From: Sphaerosporella brunnea
Taxonomy: Eukaryota > Ascomycota > Pezizomycetes > Pezizales > Pyronemataceae
Reading direction: 5' to 3'
Assembly (NCBI GenBank): GCA_008704415.1
Contig: VXIS01000012.1
Span: 1 to 64,000, forward strand
DNA: 64,000 nucleotides
The notes below the pieces were generated by a model. It saw only the letters and a list, made by a program, of their open reading frames with translations. It did no database searches and was not told where the DNA came from. The first letter of the stretch is position 1; each line of letters opens with the position of its first letter. Positions 1 to 10,740 of the stretch are shown one piece after another. Made by a program: the position numbers and the translations under genes.

Positions 1-82
1 ACAACCGCAATGTCAACCCCGAGTTCAACCTGATCTAGCAATCTATCCATGAGGGACAGTATGCACCCAGGACAGGGGTTAA

Positions 83-1340
83 GAAGAGAGCAAAGAGGTC
101 CCGCCCTCAAGAAGCACTGCAATACCACCCGAGATTTCAGAATACATCCAAACACCCTATAAACACACCACTCCAGAGTTTATAAAGAACCTCGAACCAG
201 TTACAGATAGACCCATAGCACCTCGAAGCCTCGTCCCCCCATATCCCTATCCTTGGGTGGATATTCGTATGTCTGCTAATCGGTATGGCTCTGAGGGTGA
301 GCTGAACACCGAATCCTTCAATTGAAAGGCAGAGCGAAAATCTTTGACGGATTTTTCGGATCAGTAAAGCACAGGCCGAACTCCGAGAGCATGCTAGGCT
401 GGCTGGTAAGTGTCCTGGCGCTTTACTGGAAAGGAAAAAATCATTGAGGTTTTTTTCCACATAGATTTGGAGGAGGAAAAGGGATCAGTTCAAGGAACTC
501 CGATGAATGAGGCTTTACAGGCTGCAGAAGGCTTTGAGGAGTTGCTCCCAGACAAGAGCTATCTTGCGGTGGACAAAAACCTTGTACCGATTGTGGCTTT
601 CTATCATGATGCCTACGAAAGAGCCTGGGGCAAAGAATATGGACGGTATATTGTCAAGATGACCACCAAAAACATAGATAAAGTGGCACGCTTTGTCAAG
701 CCTCAGCAGCAGATGGATATGCGTCGTCATAAAGGCTATCAAGCATGGATCGAAGAGGAGGAGAACCAACAATTCAGCTGGGCCAGCGGTCCAGATGCAC
801 GCTCCGGAATTTACTACTTTGGCCTGAAGGGAGAGCTGGACATAGCAATCTGAAACCTGGTCTCACCAAAGACTCTCAGGGAAACGGGATGTATAGCGGA
901 AGCTTGGTGCGCAATCTGCAGGTGTGGTGTGGAAACATCACCCAAACACTGATGCTTGTTTTGCCGGAGTTGATAGAGAGCTACGGGATGCATACAGGCA
1001 GGCATTTGCAACAACTCAAAATGCGGGAGACAGAATTGCAGCTCAAACCTTTGAGGAGGAGCTGTTTGCCTATCGAGCGCTGTTGATCAATGTGTTGACA
1101 GAGCCACATGTGGATCACAACGATTGGAGCAAAGGATGGGCCTGGTTAACCCCATTTGGAGATTACACCGGTGCTTTATTCTGCATTCCGTTGTTGCAAA
1201 GGAAGATACCCTTTCAGCCAGGATCAGTGATGGGAATCAGAGGTGAACGGGTGGAGCACTTCACAACAAAGTGGAGAGGAAGTAATCGGTATTCATGGGT
1301 GTTTACCTTTCCGGAGGATCTCCGCAAAAATGGTTGTTAG
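83..1340 (+). pseudogene. TET/JBP-like 2-oxoglutarate/Fe(II) dioxygenase, broken
   Basis: Enzymes of this family oxidise 5-methylcytosine or thymine in DNA. The last segment (924-1340) shows the double-stranded beta-helix signature: H-V-D iron ligands at 1107-1115 in a context TEPHVDHNDW, a G-D-Y-T-G turn, then PGSVMGIRGERVEHF with the distal His, and an Arg in GSNRYSWVF that should bind 2-oxoglutarate. The segment 465-853 is a plausible N-terminal part, joined to upstream sequence by a 59-nt GT/AG intron at 406-464. The parts lie in different frames: a stop closes 465-853 and the frame changes near 850 and 922. Upstream coding-like sequence from about 83 has further stops (TGA at 322 and 345). 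It is either a decayed gene or indel-damaged sequence. The mirror copy falls outside the window, so this cannot be cross-checked here. The family call rests on the C-terminal 139 residues. Confidence 0.72.
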
Positions 1341-2249
1341 ATGCAGTGTACGGTACCAGTATAGTTTGTAGAAAATCAATAGCTTGCTACAGCAGCCGGA
1401 CGTTCTGTTTTATCCTCACCACCAGTTCAAAAACAAAGACCAGTTTTAAATTCCAATACGCCGCCACACCGACAATACTTTTATATAGCCTGATTGCTCC
1501 TCATCGCCACCATTCCTCCGCATCGGCCACCACCTATCGGTATCTTTCACCACCTCTCCACATCCTCAACCACTCTGCTGTATTGACCGCTACCACTAAC
1601 TTGGATCCTGCTGCTTGGTTTGGTCTGCCGCTGCTGGACTTGAGGGGCCCTGGCCAATACTCCTTCTGCGTGCTTCTAGCACACCTAAGAACCGACTGGG
1701 CTTGCGTTCGACAATCGGAAAGCCTAGGAAATCGTCTGCTTCAGATTTCCATCCAGAGACTTGTGCTGGGTCTTGCTCCTGATCGGAGCACAAGGAGGGG
1801 CTATCGTTCAGGGGATCAGATCGCTTCGGGTCTTCCCCTTGGTTGCTGGGAGAGTGAACGTGGGGGCCTGGAGACAAAGCAGAACAATTTGAATGCTATT
1901 ACACAATTATTAGCTTGCACTGGATCAGCACAATTCCTGGCTTACCGGTGTGTTGCTGTTACTCATCTTGATGGCTGTGAAAGGAAAGCTAGAGTGTCGG
2001 AGGGCAAAGTGTCGGAGGGCGCCATGTTGTTGCTGAGTGCTGGTGGTATTATGATATCATCTGTGCCGCGGAGGACCAGATGGTGCACGTCATCAGGCGG
2101 TCAACCAATAAGCACACCTCTTGATACCGCTGGCACTGCTGCTGGCTTGCACAAAGCATGCAAGCTATGCATCCTCCCACCTCACAGCTTACAATATGAT
2201 ATGTGCCTAAATGTCAACCCAACCTGTCAACCAAAAAGACAAAAACTAA
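1341..2249. other. Interval between dioxygenase and transposase, no gene seen
   Basis: A long open frame crosses this stretch (to 2287, + strand) but its product is of low complexity, starts inside the dioxygenase in another frame and resembles no family I recognise. It probably holds only the 3' ends of the two convergent genes of the element. Confidence 0.5.
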
Positions 2250-5200
2250 CTATGCATCCCGCCACATCAAGGCACTGTACTTTCTAACAAGATACTGCCT
2301 CTTGTCTGGGCCCTTTTGCATCAGCCCAATCTGACATCCAATATCCTTGACTGCAATGACTTTGAACCCCCCTCCGGACCGTCGTCGTACTATGGAGCCA
2401 TCGTCTACCACTGGTATATCTTGAACATATGCTAAGTGATGCATGGTCATACCAGGCCCGCCACCATCCTCCGGATCAGGCTGTTCCAATGCAGCGTGAG
2501 GAAGCTCAGCCGGTAGCCAACAAGAGAAGAAGAATTGCACTTCACCATATGCCAGGTCCAAGTTGTCTGGATTAGAACTATGAAGTTCACGCTCATACGC
2601 AATCATGGAGGAGTTTCTGGTGTTGTTGCGGGACCGGTGTGCAGCAGACGTGATTTTAAAATCAAGTTTACCGTTGTCCTCATCGTCTCGAAAGTGACAC
2701 CATTTCCAAATGCATACCGCAAAGTCTGCTGGCAAACTGAAGGACTGAAGATGGATGAGATGTGCATTGTTTGCAAGCCCTTGTACATAGGCTTTGAGGC
2801 GTTGTCGCTCCACCTTGTCAAGGGAACGGTGATGGACCATTTTGTCAAGGACATAGTGATCCATGGGGGATGTCAAAGGCAAACGAGGTAGCGGTGGTCG
2901 GCTCAAGCTCATGCGATGTCCGAACACTCTGGATAACAGGATGTTGCCATCAGCATCTTCAACACCATCTCCAAATGCAGCAGCCCAGTCGTCCGGGTGC
3001 AAGACAAATCCAAGCATATGTTTCTGCTCCGTCATCTGGAGCGTTAATTCCATGTTTCTATTGGCATCCACTCTGGATTTTGCCGTACTTGTCAGGATAC
3101 CGCACATCCGCTCCATCCCCCACTGAGAATAAATTGGCATTGGACCAATCCATCGAAGTGCGTCAGCAACATGTGCTAGTTGATGAAACACCGGAAGGCA
3201 TGCTGGAAGCTTCGCCCATTTCATGCTATTAAAGGTATTCTCATAATACTGTAGAAACCGGCAAAAGGCATCCTCCACTTGTTCGATCTCTTCTTCGGTC
3301 AGGATATTCTCGGTAGCATCGTTCATTGCTTGTGTGAGCTGGCAGAACTGATCGTAATGCTCTCGGGGCAGTTTATCTTGGAGATATATGGGAAGAAACA
3401 GTGTCGCTTGCTGCTTCCACTCTTCACCGGAAAACTCATGACAATGAGCTGCAAAATCCCTAGGTGCCCGGCCAAAGCTAGACGGCAATGTACTGGCACT
3501 TGAAAGCTGATCCTGACCGATCTGTTTCCACTCGGAGGGTTTCACATTCCATGGATCATCTGACTGCCGAAACTTGACTACTTTGGCGGTAGTTTTGGAA
3601 CGCTTGGTCGGTTGAACAGAGTCTGTGGTAGGGTGATCTTTGCGCTTTTCCCCTGCGGCTTCTTGATGCTCTCCAGTGTCTGAAACCAGAGAGCTTTCAG
3701 CACCGGATTTAAAGAAGGTACCACGATAATGCCGTACCATATCAGGAATGATATTCTCATAAAACAAATGCATGGCGTCGGGAGGAAAACTCCGTGGAAA
3801 GTCGACCGAAGATAGGTGATGCAATATAGATTGCCCCGCAATGCCGGTTTTCTTCTGAGCAGCTGTATGGCCCGGGTCTCTAGCAATGTAGCTGGCAGTT
3901 TGCCGGAACTCGCTATTGTTACGAAGGGGAAGATTCCGACTATCGTGGCTGGGCCAAGGAAATCCTATTTGTTTTGCTTTCTGCGGGTTCGTGGTAATTT
4001 CATCCGGTGGATTTGCCGGTGGGGTAAAGGGACAGTATATTGCAGAGCCATTGTGGATTCCCCGACACAGGCCAATAATTGCAAAAGCTGTATGCACGGT
4101 TTCCCTTGAGATGCATAAGCTTCTCACGGCCCGGCATATCTGCAGTCACAAGAGGAATATAGGCATGGAGAGTAAAATACTGTTCTGTTACAGCATTCCA
4201 AGTCTCAATCCACGTTCTAGCCGAATGAACTCCTCAACAAGTGGCCATAAAAAGGAATCGATATCTTTTGGGTTGTGTGGACCCGGTGTAAATCCAACAA
4301 CAAGTAAGTTGGAACGTTTGAAAACGAACGGAGGGTGGTAAGTTCAAATTTGTCTAGATGTTTGTTAACAAAGTAAAGCATCTCATTCAACGGCCAGTAC
4401 TCACCAGCATGATAGGCCATATGTTAAACCCACTCCGTGTTTTGAACACTTAACTCCATCTGAACTCAGTGCAAAAGCGACGTCCGTAATACAGGGGAAA
4501 AGTCCCTTCCTTTCCAGTTCGCAACACAACTCTCCAGTCCAAAAGTCACTTCGCACGTTGTCTTTCTTATCGGCTATACACTTATACCGGTAATCCACCA
4601 TTTCTTTGGCGCGTTGCTTGTCTGAGTACATGAGACGAATACGGTGTGCCACAGGAATATATGTATGCTTAGCGTAGGCCTCTTTTCGGCCACAGGACTG
4701 TCGGTAGCGTGGGTGTTTGCAGTCTTCTATGGGACACTCCTCCAGCTCGGCATATTTCGGTAACGAATAAGATACACAGCCCTTTATGCAGCAGTCATAT
4801 CTCACTTCGGCAACACCAGTCAATCTAGCAATCCTCTTCTCAGTTGTACGGGGATTGAAAGGCTTTTGGGGCTGTAGGAGTACGTAATTCCTGCATTGCG
4901 GTGCGGGAAACATGATGTGTTACCGCAATATCCTGGTATGCAAAGGAGATCTGCTCCTGAGGCGTTAATGGCTCTTGAATGTGACGATAGTCAAACTCAA
5001 GCTCCTCAGAATCAGTACCTTCACTGTCGTCCTTTCCCTCCGGTGCAAGTTCAATTGGAAACTTGCTCTGACAATCCGGATTGTCTTCCTCGCTCTTTGA
5101 TCCAGAGCCAACACCGTATATGCTCAACTTTGGGACTATCAAAGCCGAAAGCAACTGTTCATTGTCGCTATCGTCTGATTCTGGACTGATTTCCAGTTCA

Positions 5201-5583
5201 CTGAGCTCTGGCTCAAATTCCGGGTCAGCAGGCAAGTCGCTGTGATCCCCAGACTGTTCTTCAGGCTCCTCCCATTCAACTCCATCATCTCTCATCTTGA
5301 CGGTGTTCCCAGCTTCCACATACTGTGGAATTGGGGTTTCGTCTCCTGTCCTATACGGTTGTGATTGTAGGGCTGGCGACTCTGATCCTGTCCGATTCCG
5401 TTCAAGCTGTAGTACAGGTGACTCCGATCCTGTCTGACCCTGTTCCACTTCAAGTTGTACCGTTGGTGATGCAGACGGTCTCATCCAGGTCTGTTGTAGA
5501 TGAGGTGTTGTCACAGGCGAATCTTCTACATTGTAGAGATCAAAGGTTGGTGTCAGTGAGCTGTGTTCTTTCTGATTCGGCAT
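2250..5583 (-). pseudogene. CACTA/CMC-type (Tnp2-like) transposase, frameshifted
   Basis: The gene encodes the DDE-type transposase of a fungal CACTA-like DNA transposon. From the ATG at 5583 it has an acidic, low-complexity N-terminus, then a zinc-ribbon-like segment (RYDCCIKGCVSY...LEECPIEDCKH, about 4700-4810) followed by the typical stretch ending in ALSSDGV. The PGPHNPKDIDSFLWPL block lies near 4230-4290 and the FPRSFPPDAMHLFYENI block near 3775, and a long C-terminal domain runs to the stop at 2250. A GT/AG intron of about 52 nt is visible near 4360-4412. The frame is broken at several points, for example near 4877, 4450, 4320, 4205 and 4040. At 4877 the left copy has one extra base; the right copy is open there, so at least that break is not inherited decay. 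Confidence 0.8.
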
Positions 5584-5965
5584 GAGATTTGAGGGTCGTG
5601 CAGCCGCTGAGAATAACGTGGATCAAGGTCTGTAGTACTGTAAACGGAAGTCTGTCGAGCAGTTCACATAAGGATACGCTGCATTGCACTTGCGAGGCGC
5701 CAAAGCAAAGATAAGGTTTTTCAAATCGCTACTCACTTACGAGGTACGGTAGCAGGTGAACATTCTATGACCATCTTTGACGTCACTGCTACGTTCTCTC
5801 GGAGTCTACGTTTTCATGTGTATAAATTACGCCGTCCCCAATCTGCTGTTTTCACCTGCTCAGCTTCCTGCAATTCACACGCATGTTGTTTCTATTCTCA
5901 CTACATGGCTATGTCTTCAGCTGTGGTCACGCTATTCAATCAGTATTACAGTTCCCTGCTCCTAG

Positions 5966-7347
5966 GCAGTAAAGTTGTTGCTGGATGCTGATGATTTTAA
6001 CCCATTTAGAAATATTTCTGAAAAGACACGGACCCGAGCGGAGTTCTTTCAACGGTCATGCGGTCCAATGCCAAAACGTGAAGTCCTAACGAAAGCGATG
6101 GGCTGTACCGATAATTCCGACAAGCGAAGACTGCGACGTCTGGTCAATGGATTTCTGACCAAATACCTCGGTGACTTCAAAGCATTTCGAGATTATGACT
6201 ATGCGGTAGTCCTTTATCCTCTTATTAAACTTACCTGGCAATATATGAACCGAGAAAACCTCCATGGCCGCCAGGAGTGGACTCGCGAGACTACACATCA
6301 TGTAGTCCATGCTAGCATGGGTGACGGCCGACGAAACGATCATAACAAACCTAAACAGGCGAAGAAGCGTGCAGATAGGCGGGCAGAGCAGAAGCGTAAA
6401 AAACAAGAAGCAGCACAACAGGAGGCTTTGAATAAGGGTAACGTGACGCTTGAAGGAGACGATGGCATACAAACAATTGGAAATGGTACACTGTGTTTGT
6501 TACTGTCCATTTTTTTTCTCAACCTTTAAGCTGACCGCACTTTCAACAGCTACTGTACCGCTGGCTGCACCAACAGCCAACAATTGTACCGCCACGGCAG
6601 TATTCGGTTCAAGCTTCGACTGCTATTAGTACTCCGTACACCCTACCAGCTACAAATGACGCTATCGACCTATCATCTTCGGTACAACCAGCAGCTTTAC
6701 CAATACCATCCACTTCTCCCTGTTCTTCTCTACCGAGCGAGCCCAAGGTACTGCCTCCAACCACAGCATTCAGCATATTGTCTGGGCCACCGATCGAGAT
6801 TCTACCTGCTACTTTAATCAGTAGTATTCCTACCTCTGATCATGGTAGTCAAGGTAGTCAAGCCGGTCAAGACAGTCACGGCGGTAATGGTGTTCAAGAC
6901 AGTGACGGTGGTCAACGCGTTGAAGATGGTCAATGTGGTGAAGGTGGTCAAGGTGGTGAAGGTAATCACGATGGTGGTGGTAGCTGCAGTGGCCGTGGTG
7001 ATCGCGGTGGTCGCGGTGGTCGTGGTAGCTGTGGCGGTAGTGGTGGCCGTGGGGGTCGCGGTGGCCGTGGCGGTCGCAGTGGTCGTGGCAGCCGAGGGGG
7101 TGGGCGTGGTGGGCGTAGTGGGCGTGGTGGCCGTGAGGTTCATGGTGTTGACAGTGACTGTGGTGGAGATGGTAAAGGCTGTTCACCTGCTCCTACAAGG
7201 TGTATAACCCGCTCGCAGGATGCCACTATTAACAAGAGCCAAAAAGTCCTGCAAAATGAAGAAATTGAGAAGGATCTCAACGAGTTAAAGCAGGATCATA
7301 TCGGCCGTCAGGATACACGGCAACGACGCAAGGACTGGGAGTCGTGA
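5966..7347 (+). CDS. Accessory RGG-rich protein of the CACTA-like element (left copy, frameshifted)
   Basis: Two exons are visible, about 5966-6485 and 6550-7347, separated by a 64-nt intron with a gtacac donor and ttcaacag acceptor. The 5' end of the first is a splice acceptor (ctcctag at 5959-5965), so a further upstream exon holds the start codon; it was not identified. The N-terminal part (ADDFNPFRNISEK...) is basic and unlike any family I recognise. The C-terminal part is a Ser/Pro/Thr linker, Gly/Gln/Asp-rich repeats, then a dense RGG/GRG tract (about 6960-7140) of the kind that binds nucleic acid, and a charged tail. The left copy has one extra A at 6572-6573 that breaks exon 2; the right copy lacks it and is open. 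It is divergent from the transposase and close to the element end, as expected for a second transposon protein. Role unknown. Confidence 0.65.
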
Positions 7348-7423
7348 GTCACTACTGCTCCAAAAATTCTTCTCATCTTATGCTCATCATGCTCAGCCTG
7401 CATCTCTAATCACGAGGATTTTT

Positions 7424-7503
7424 TCATGTTTTTTTCTGGGGTTTTCGGTTTTTTTTTTCGGGGTTTTTTTTGGTGTTGTTTTTTTGGTTTTTTTGTTTTT
7501 CTC
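7424..7503 (+). repeat. T/G-rich low-complexity tract
   Basis: Runs of four to ten T are broken by GGGG or GG. It follows the stop of the RGG-rich gene and precedes the subterminal repeats. No gene is visible between 7348 and 7620. Confidence 0.8.
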
Positions 7504-7620
7504 TGGCTCACCGTATGTCCGGTCTTTTTGTATCATTCTTCAACGGAGTGGCTTTTCGGCCACCGGATTCTTGTGTTTAGGGTTTATTTTCACGCCTGTC
7601 TGTGTACCTGATTTGCCGAC

Positions 7621-7788
7621 CGTGGGTCAACCGACTGGTTTAACCATACGTCAAACGATTGGTTTAACCAGGAGTCAAACGACTGGTTTGACCGTGGGTT
7701 GCACAAGTGGTTTGTCACATGATTGGGTTGACTGCGGGTTAACAGCTGGTTGACTACCGGTTAACAGTGGGTTGACCTTGGTTTGACA
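7621..7788 (+). repeat. Subterminal repeat array of the CACTA-like element
   Basis: At least three units with a 24-bp period share the core GTCAAACGA(C/T)TGGTTT and end in AACC or GACC; four further degenerate units in the form GGTTGAC...GGTTAAC follow. Clusters of short subterminal motifs that bind the element's own proteins are typical of CACTA/En-Spm elements. The outermost terminus was not recognised: no clear CACTA-type end or target duplication could be paired, because the opposite end lies before the window start. Confidence 0.6.
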
Positions 7789-8049
7789 GCACAGCCACTC
7801 TCGACGGGGTTCAAACAAATCGTTTCGTTTAATTTCTTCGTTCAAACCGTTGCACCATAGAGCCCCCCCCCACGCTCGCAATCGAAATGCCAGTCGCCGC
7901 GCTGTCGCGGCAGCAGTTTAACAATAAAATGAGATACAAAAGATAAATTTCCAATTATGATGCAATATACAGTCATCGTAATGGTAGTGCTCCCAGCAGC
8001 GGCGAGGGTGCGTACATTGTTATAGACAGCATGACGACGATCACCCGCC

Positions 8050-9154
8050 AATGCCATTCCCGGGCGTCCAGCGATCTTCGAGCCCACCCGACCAACCCTC
8101 CGACACCCGACAGGCCGCGTCATCATCGAGGAGGACGAGACTATGGCGGCACTAGTGGCTGTCTCCCACGAACACCCCACAGAGAACCACATCGCTGTGT
8201 ACTCAGATGGATCACGCCTGGAGAACGGCCACTGCGGGTACAACGCAGCTGCACGCACCAGTACAACGATGGGGGATTGGTGCCGCACCAGTGGCTACAT
8301 TGGCAACAATAAGGAAGCCTACGATGCAGAACTATTTGGCATCGCCGCCGGTCTGGAGATGGCTTCACGAAGCGCTCACGTCAGGTCCCGGCTCCGACAA
8401 GAAACCCCTCCGGCCACGCCTGGGACCGTATGCATCTTTGTGGATGCTCAGGCGGCCCTAAGACGTCTAAAGCATGGCGACCCAGGAGCAGGCCAATGGC
8501 TACTACCGCGCATCTGCCAGGCCGAAGCTGATCTGCAACGGCTCGGATGGGCTACCGAATATAGATGGGTCCCAGGGCACAAGGGCATCCCGGGCAATGA
8601 AATGGTCGGCCAGTTTGCGAAGGCCGCAGCAAGAGACCGACTCGACAGATCACACGCGACTGAGGTCACCTCCTCAGCACACATCGGACGGCTGGTCACG
8701 AACGCTAGGTCGAAAGACCGGAATGCATGGCTCAGCCAACAGATCAAGGCCAAGTCCTACTACAAGCGCAAGGCAAAGTGGGACAAGACCGCGGCAAGGA
8801 CCCCGAAGGCCCTGGCATCCCGGTACTACCAGCTCCGCCTGAGCAAGGCACCCACGGCCCCCATACTTAGTGTGGACGGGCCGCAGGACGGACGATAGGT
8901 GCTGGTACTGCCGCAAAGCACCCCAACAGACACGAGAACACCTCTTCAAGCAGTGCGCTATGTGGCGCAAGGAGCAGGATTCTCTCTGGCGAACGATTAA
9001 AAGGGTGACAGGTGGGGAGGACGGAAAAGAAGGGTGGAACAAGGCTCCCACGCCTATCAAGAAAATACTGGCGGACACGCGCTGCACTGAAGCTGTTCTC
9101 GCTTTCCTAGGTAGCACTCAGATTGGCAAGTGGCCGGAAGGGCCACAAAAATGA
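8050..9154 (+). pseudogene. LINE ORF2 C-terminus: RNase H plus Cys/His finger
   Basis: The reading frame is open from the truncation point. RNase H motifs are in order: YSDGS (first Asp), AYDAELFG (Glu), FVDAQAAL (Asp) and WVPGHKGIPGNE. After a basic linker comes a finger CWYCRKAPQQTREHLFKQC, which follows RNase H in fungal Tad-like LINEs. The frame breaks at 8858-8862, where the left copy has five C and the right copy four; with four C the finger follows in frame. The reverse transcriptase and endonuclease parts are missing, so it is not autonomous. Confidence 0.85.
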
Positions 9155-9322
9155 TCCCGGGCCTGTACTTTTCCTTCTTCTTCTCCCTTCCTCTTCTTAG
9201 TGCTTGTCCTTTCTTCAGTGTGTTACGAATTTCCTTGGTGCGAGTCTCATCATCACAGGTCACGCCCGTCTGTGGACACCTGAGGTCCAAGGGTAGACTT
9301 TTCGTATATAGCCATATGTCAT

Positions 9323-9336
9323 GGCCGCAAGCGGCC
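9323..9336 (+). other. 3'-terminal hairpin of the LINE
   Basis: A six-bp stem GGCCGC/GCGGCC closes an AA loop 16 bases upstream of the A-rich tail. The same hairpin is present in another LINE fragment in opposite orientation (26688-26701), and degenerate versions lie in two further fragments. It probably acts as the RNA structure recognised by the reverse transcriptase. Confidence 0.65.
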
Positions 9337-9584
9337 GAATACATTATGATTAAAACAAAAAAAAAAAAAACGACGATCACCCGGGGCATTGGCGTAAAGG
9401 TGGCCGGTGGATGGTTGACCCTTCAACTGAGAATCACTGGAAAGCAGCCCGCTCGGCTGCATGGCTTCGTAGCCGGGCTGCTTAAACAGTCGGCCAGCCG
9501 GCCGCGGGCTGTTTCGGCTGGCTATTGGGAACACTGGCCATGATGCAACGCTTGCCTGTTTCGATAATTCGATACCTAATGACA

Positions 9585-10740
9585 TCAAGATGCGCATCTG
9601 CGAGCATAGCCATAGGTGGACGCCACATGGTCCGCTTCGTTGACGACCACAATTGAATCGACAACCCAGCGTTCGTTCCAGAGCCAGTTGTTCGCGCCGT
9701 AACGTATGGTCACACCATACAGAGTGCCAATGCTAGGAAGTGGCCTCAGACGGAAGGTATCGGTATGGCCGTGCTCGTCAAGGGAAGTGAAAATACTGTT
9801 CAGTGATATCTCTGCCCTATCATTGGTACCTGCGGGGATATAATCTCCTGTCGAAATGCCCACAGAGCAGAAGGTCGTAGAAGTAATCCTCACGTCGCCT
9901 TTGACTCTCATGTCCCCCCCCCGCTTCAGGGGAAGTGTTGCTGACCGGAGTTGAGAGTGACCACTGCGCTGTTGTTCCGGTAGTTTGCGCATTGGCAAGA
10001 ACTAGTGTTGTGTTGTTCAGGTCACCGACCACGCTGAGACCCGAGGCTGTATGTTTTATCTGGCCGCCCTGGATTAGGAACTGCTGTTTCGTGTCGCTTG
10101 GGCTCCAGCGCGCGAGCCGCAAGGTAGTTCCAACCCCGGCACCGTGGCTGTCGTGAGTGCCTGGGCTGTGGATCCGCAGAGGATAGCCGACCTGAAGGTA
10201 TACCACAGCTGCTCCGGGGCGCCGTCGGTCTTTTGAGCAATCACCGGGCCACTCTGGCCCATGACTCTTCCGGCGCCGTTAAAGATGACCTGGCTGCCCC
10301 GCAGGCTGAGCCATTGCTGCTTTTCGTCGGCGGGGTTGACATTGGCAAGGACGGGCGCCAGCTGGCCAGCCGCCAGGGCGAGGGAGGGATTGTCCTCCAA
10401 CCCGATGGTGCCGTTTGACTTGAACTACCAACGCTGCTCCATACCGCCAGCTGCAGAAGGGGTCGTGGGAGTGTGGTTCCTTCGGAACGAAGGCCACGTG
10501 CGTATACCCACATCCGGGTTCGGGCAGCTGAGCATGAGGTCAGTACGTACCGATGTTCAGGGACCAACCGCAGTCAACTCCTGCAACAGCTGTTGTGCTC
10601 CGGAGCCTTCTTTCGTCATGCCCTCGAACAACGGGCGTGGCGCCCGAGTGGGCCAATATCTCGAGTTTTGTGCTCCAGTCCATGAACTGGATGTCCGCCT
10701 CGGATGGATTCCCTACCGCGGCGGACCATGTGATGTGTGT
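9585..10740 (-). pseudogene. Beta-trefoil (ricin-B-type) lectin with PLAT-like domain, broken
   Basis: Read on the minus strand, the middle part (about 10400-9950) has repeated Q-x-W motifs of carbohydrate-binding beta-trefoils (KQQWLSL, EQLWYTF, TAQWSLS). The distal part (about 9900-9590) resembles a PLAT/LH2 beta-sandwich: AGTNDRAEISL, then HTDTFRL, IRYG and RWVVDSIVV. The frame is interrupted by an in-frame TAG just after a QRW motif near 10425, by a change near 10195, and by a change at a nine-C tract (9914-9922). All three are identical in both arms, so they are either genuine inactivation or shared consensus errors. Only a sugar-binding module is visible; no toxic enzymatic domain is seen. 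PLAT assignment is tentative. Confidence 0.55.

Larger units (their letters stand above)
8048..9370 (+). mobile_element. 5'-truncated Tad-like LINE with target-site duplication
   Basis: The insert carries only the 3' part of a non-LTR retrotransposon. It ends in a poly(A) tract just before 9371 and is bounded by a duplication acgacgatcacccg at 8034-8047 and again at 9370-9383. This fixes both ends: the element enters in mid-gene at about 8048, a classic 5' truncation. Just before the tail lies a perfect hairpin, ggccgcaagcggcc (9323-9336). Confidence 0.85.

Noticed and set aside
1295..2287. 330-codon + strand ORF after the dioxygenase
   Set aside because: Begins inside the dioxygenase in another frame, runs into the transposase 3' end, and its product has no domain-like character.
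6814..7207. Several ORFs on both strands across the RGG tract (Thr/Ala-, His/Tyr- and Val-rich)
   Set aside because: These are shadow frames of the Gly/Arg-rich simple sequence.
7424..7503. Telomere-like T/G tract
   Set aside because: Spacing is irregular and there are no TTAGGG-type units; it is simple low-complexity sequence inside the transposon.
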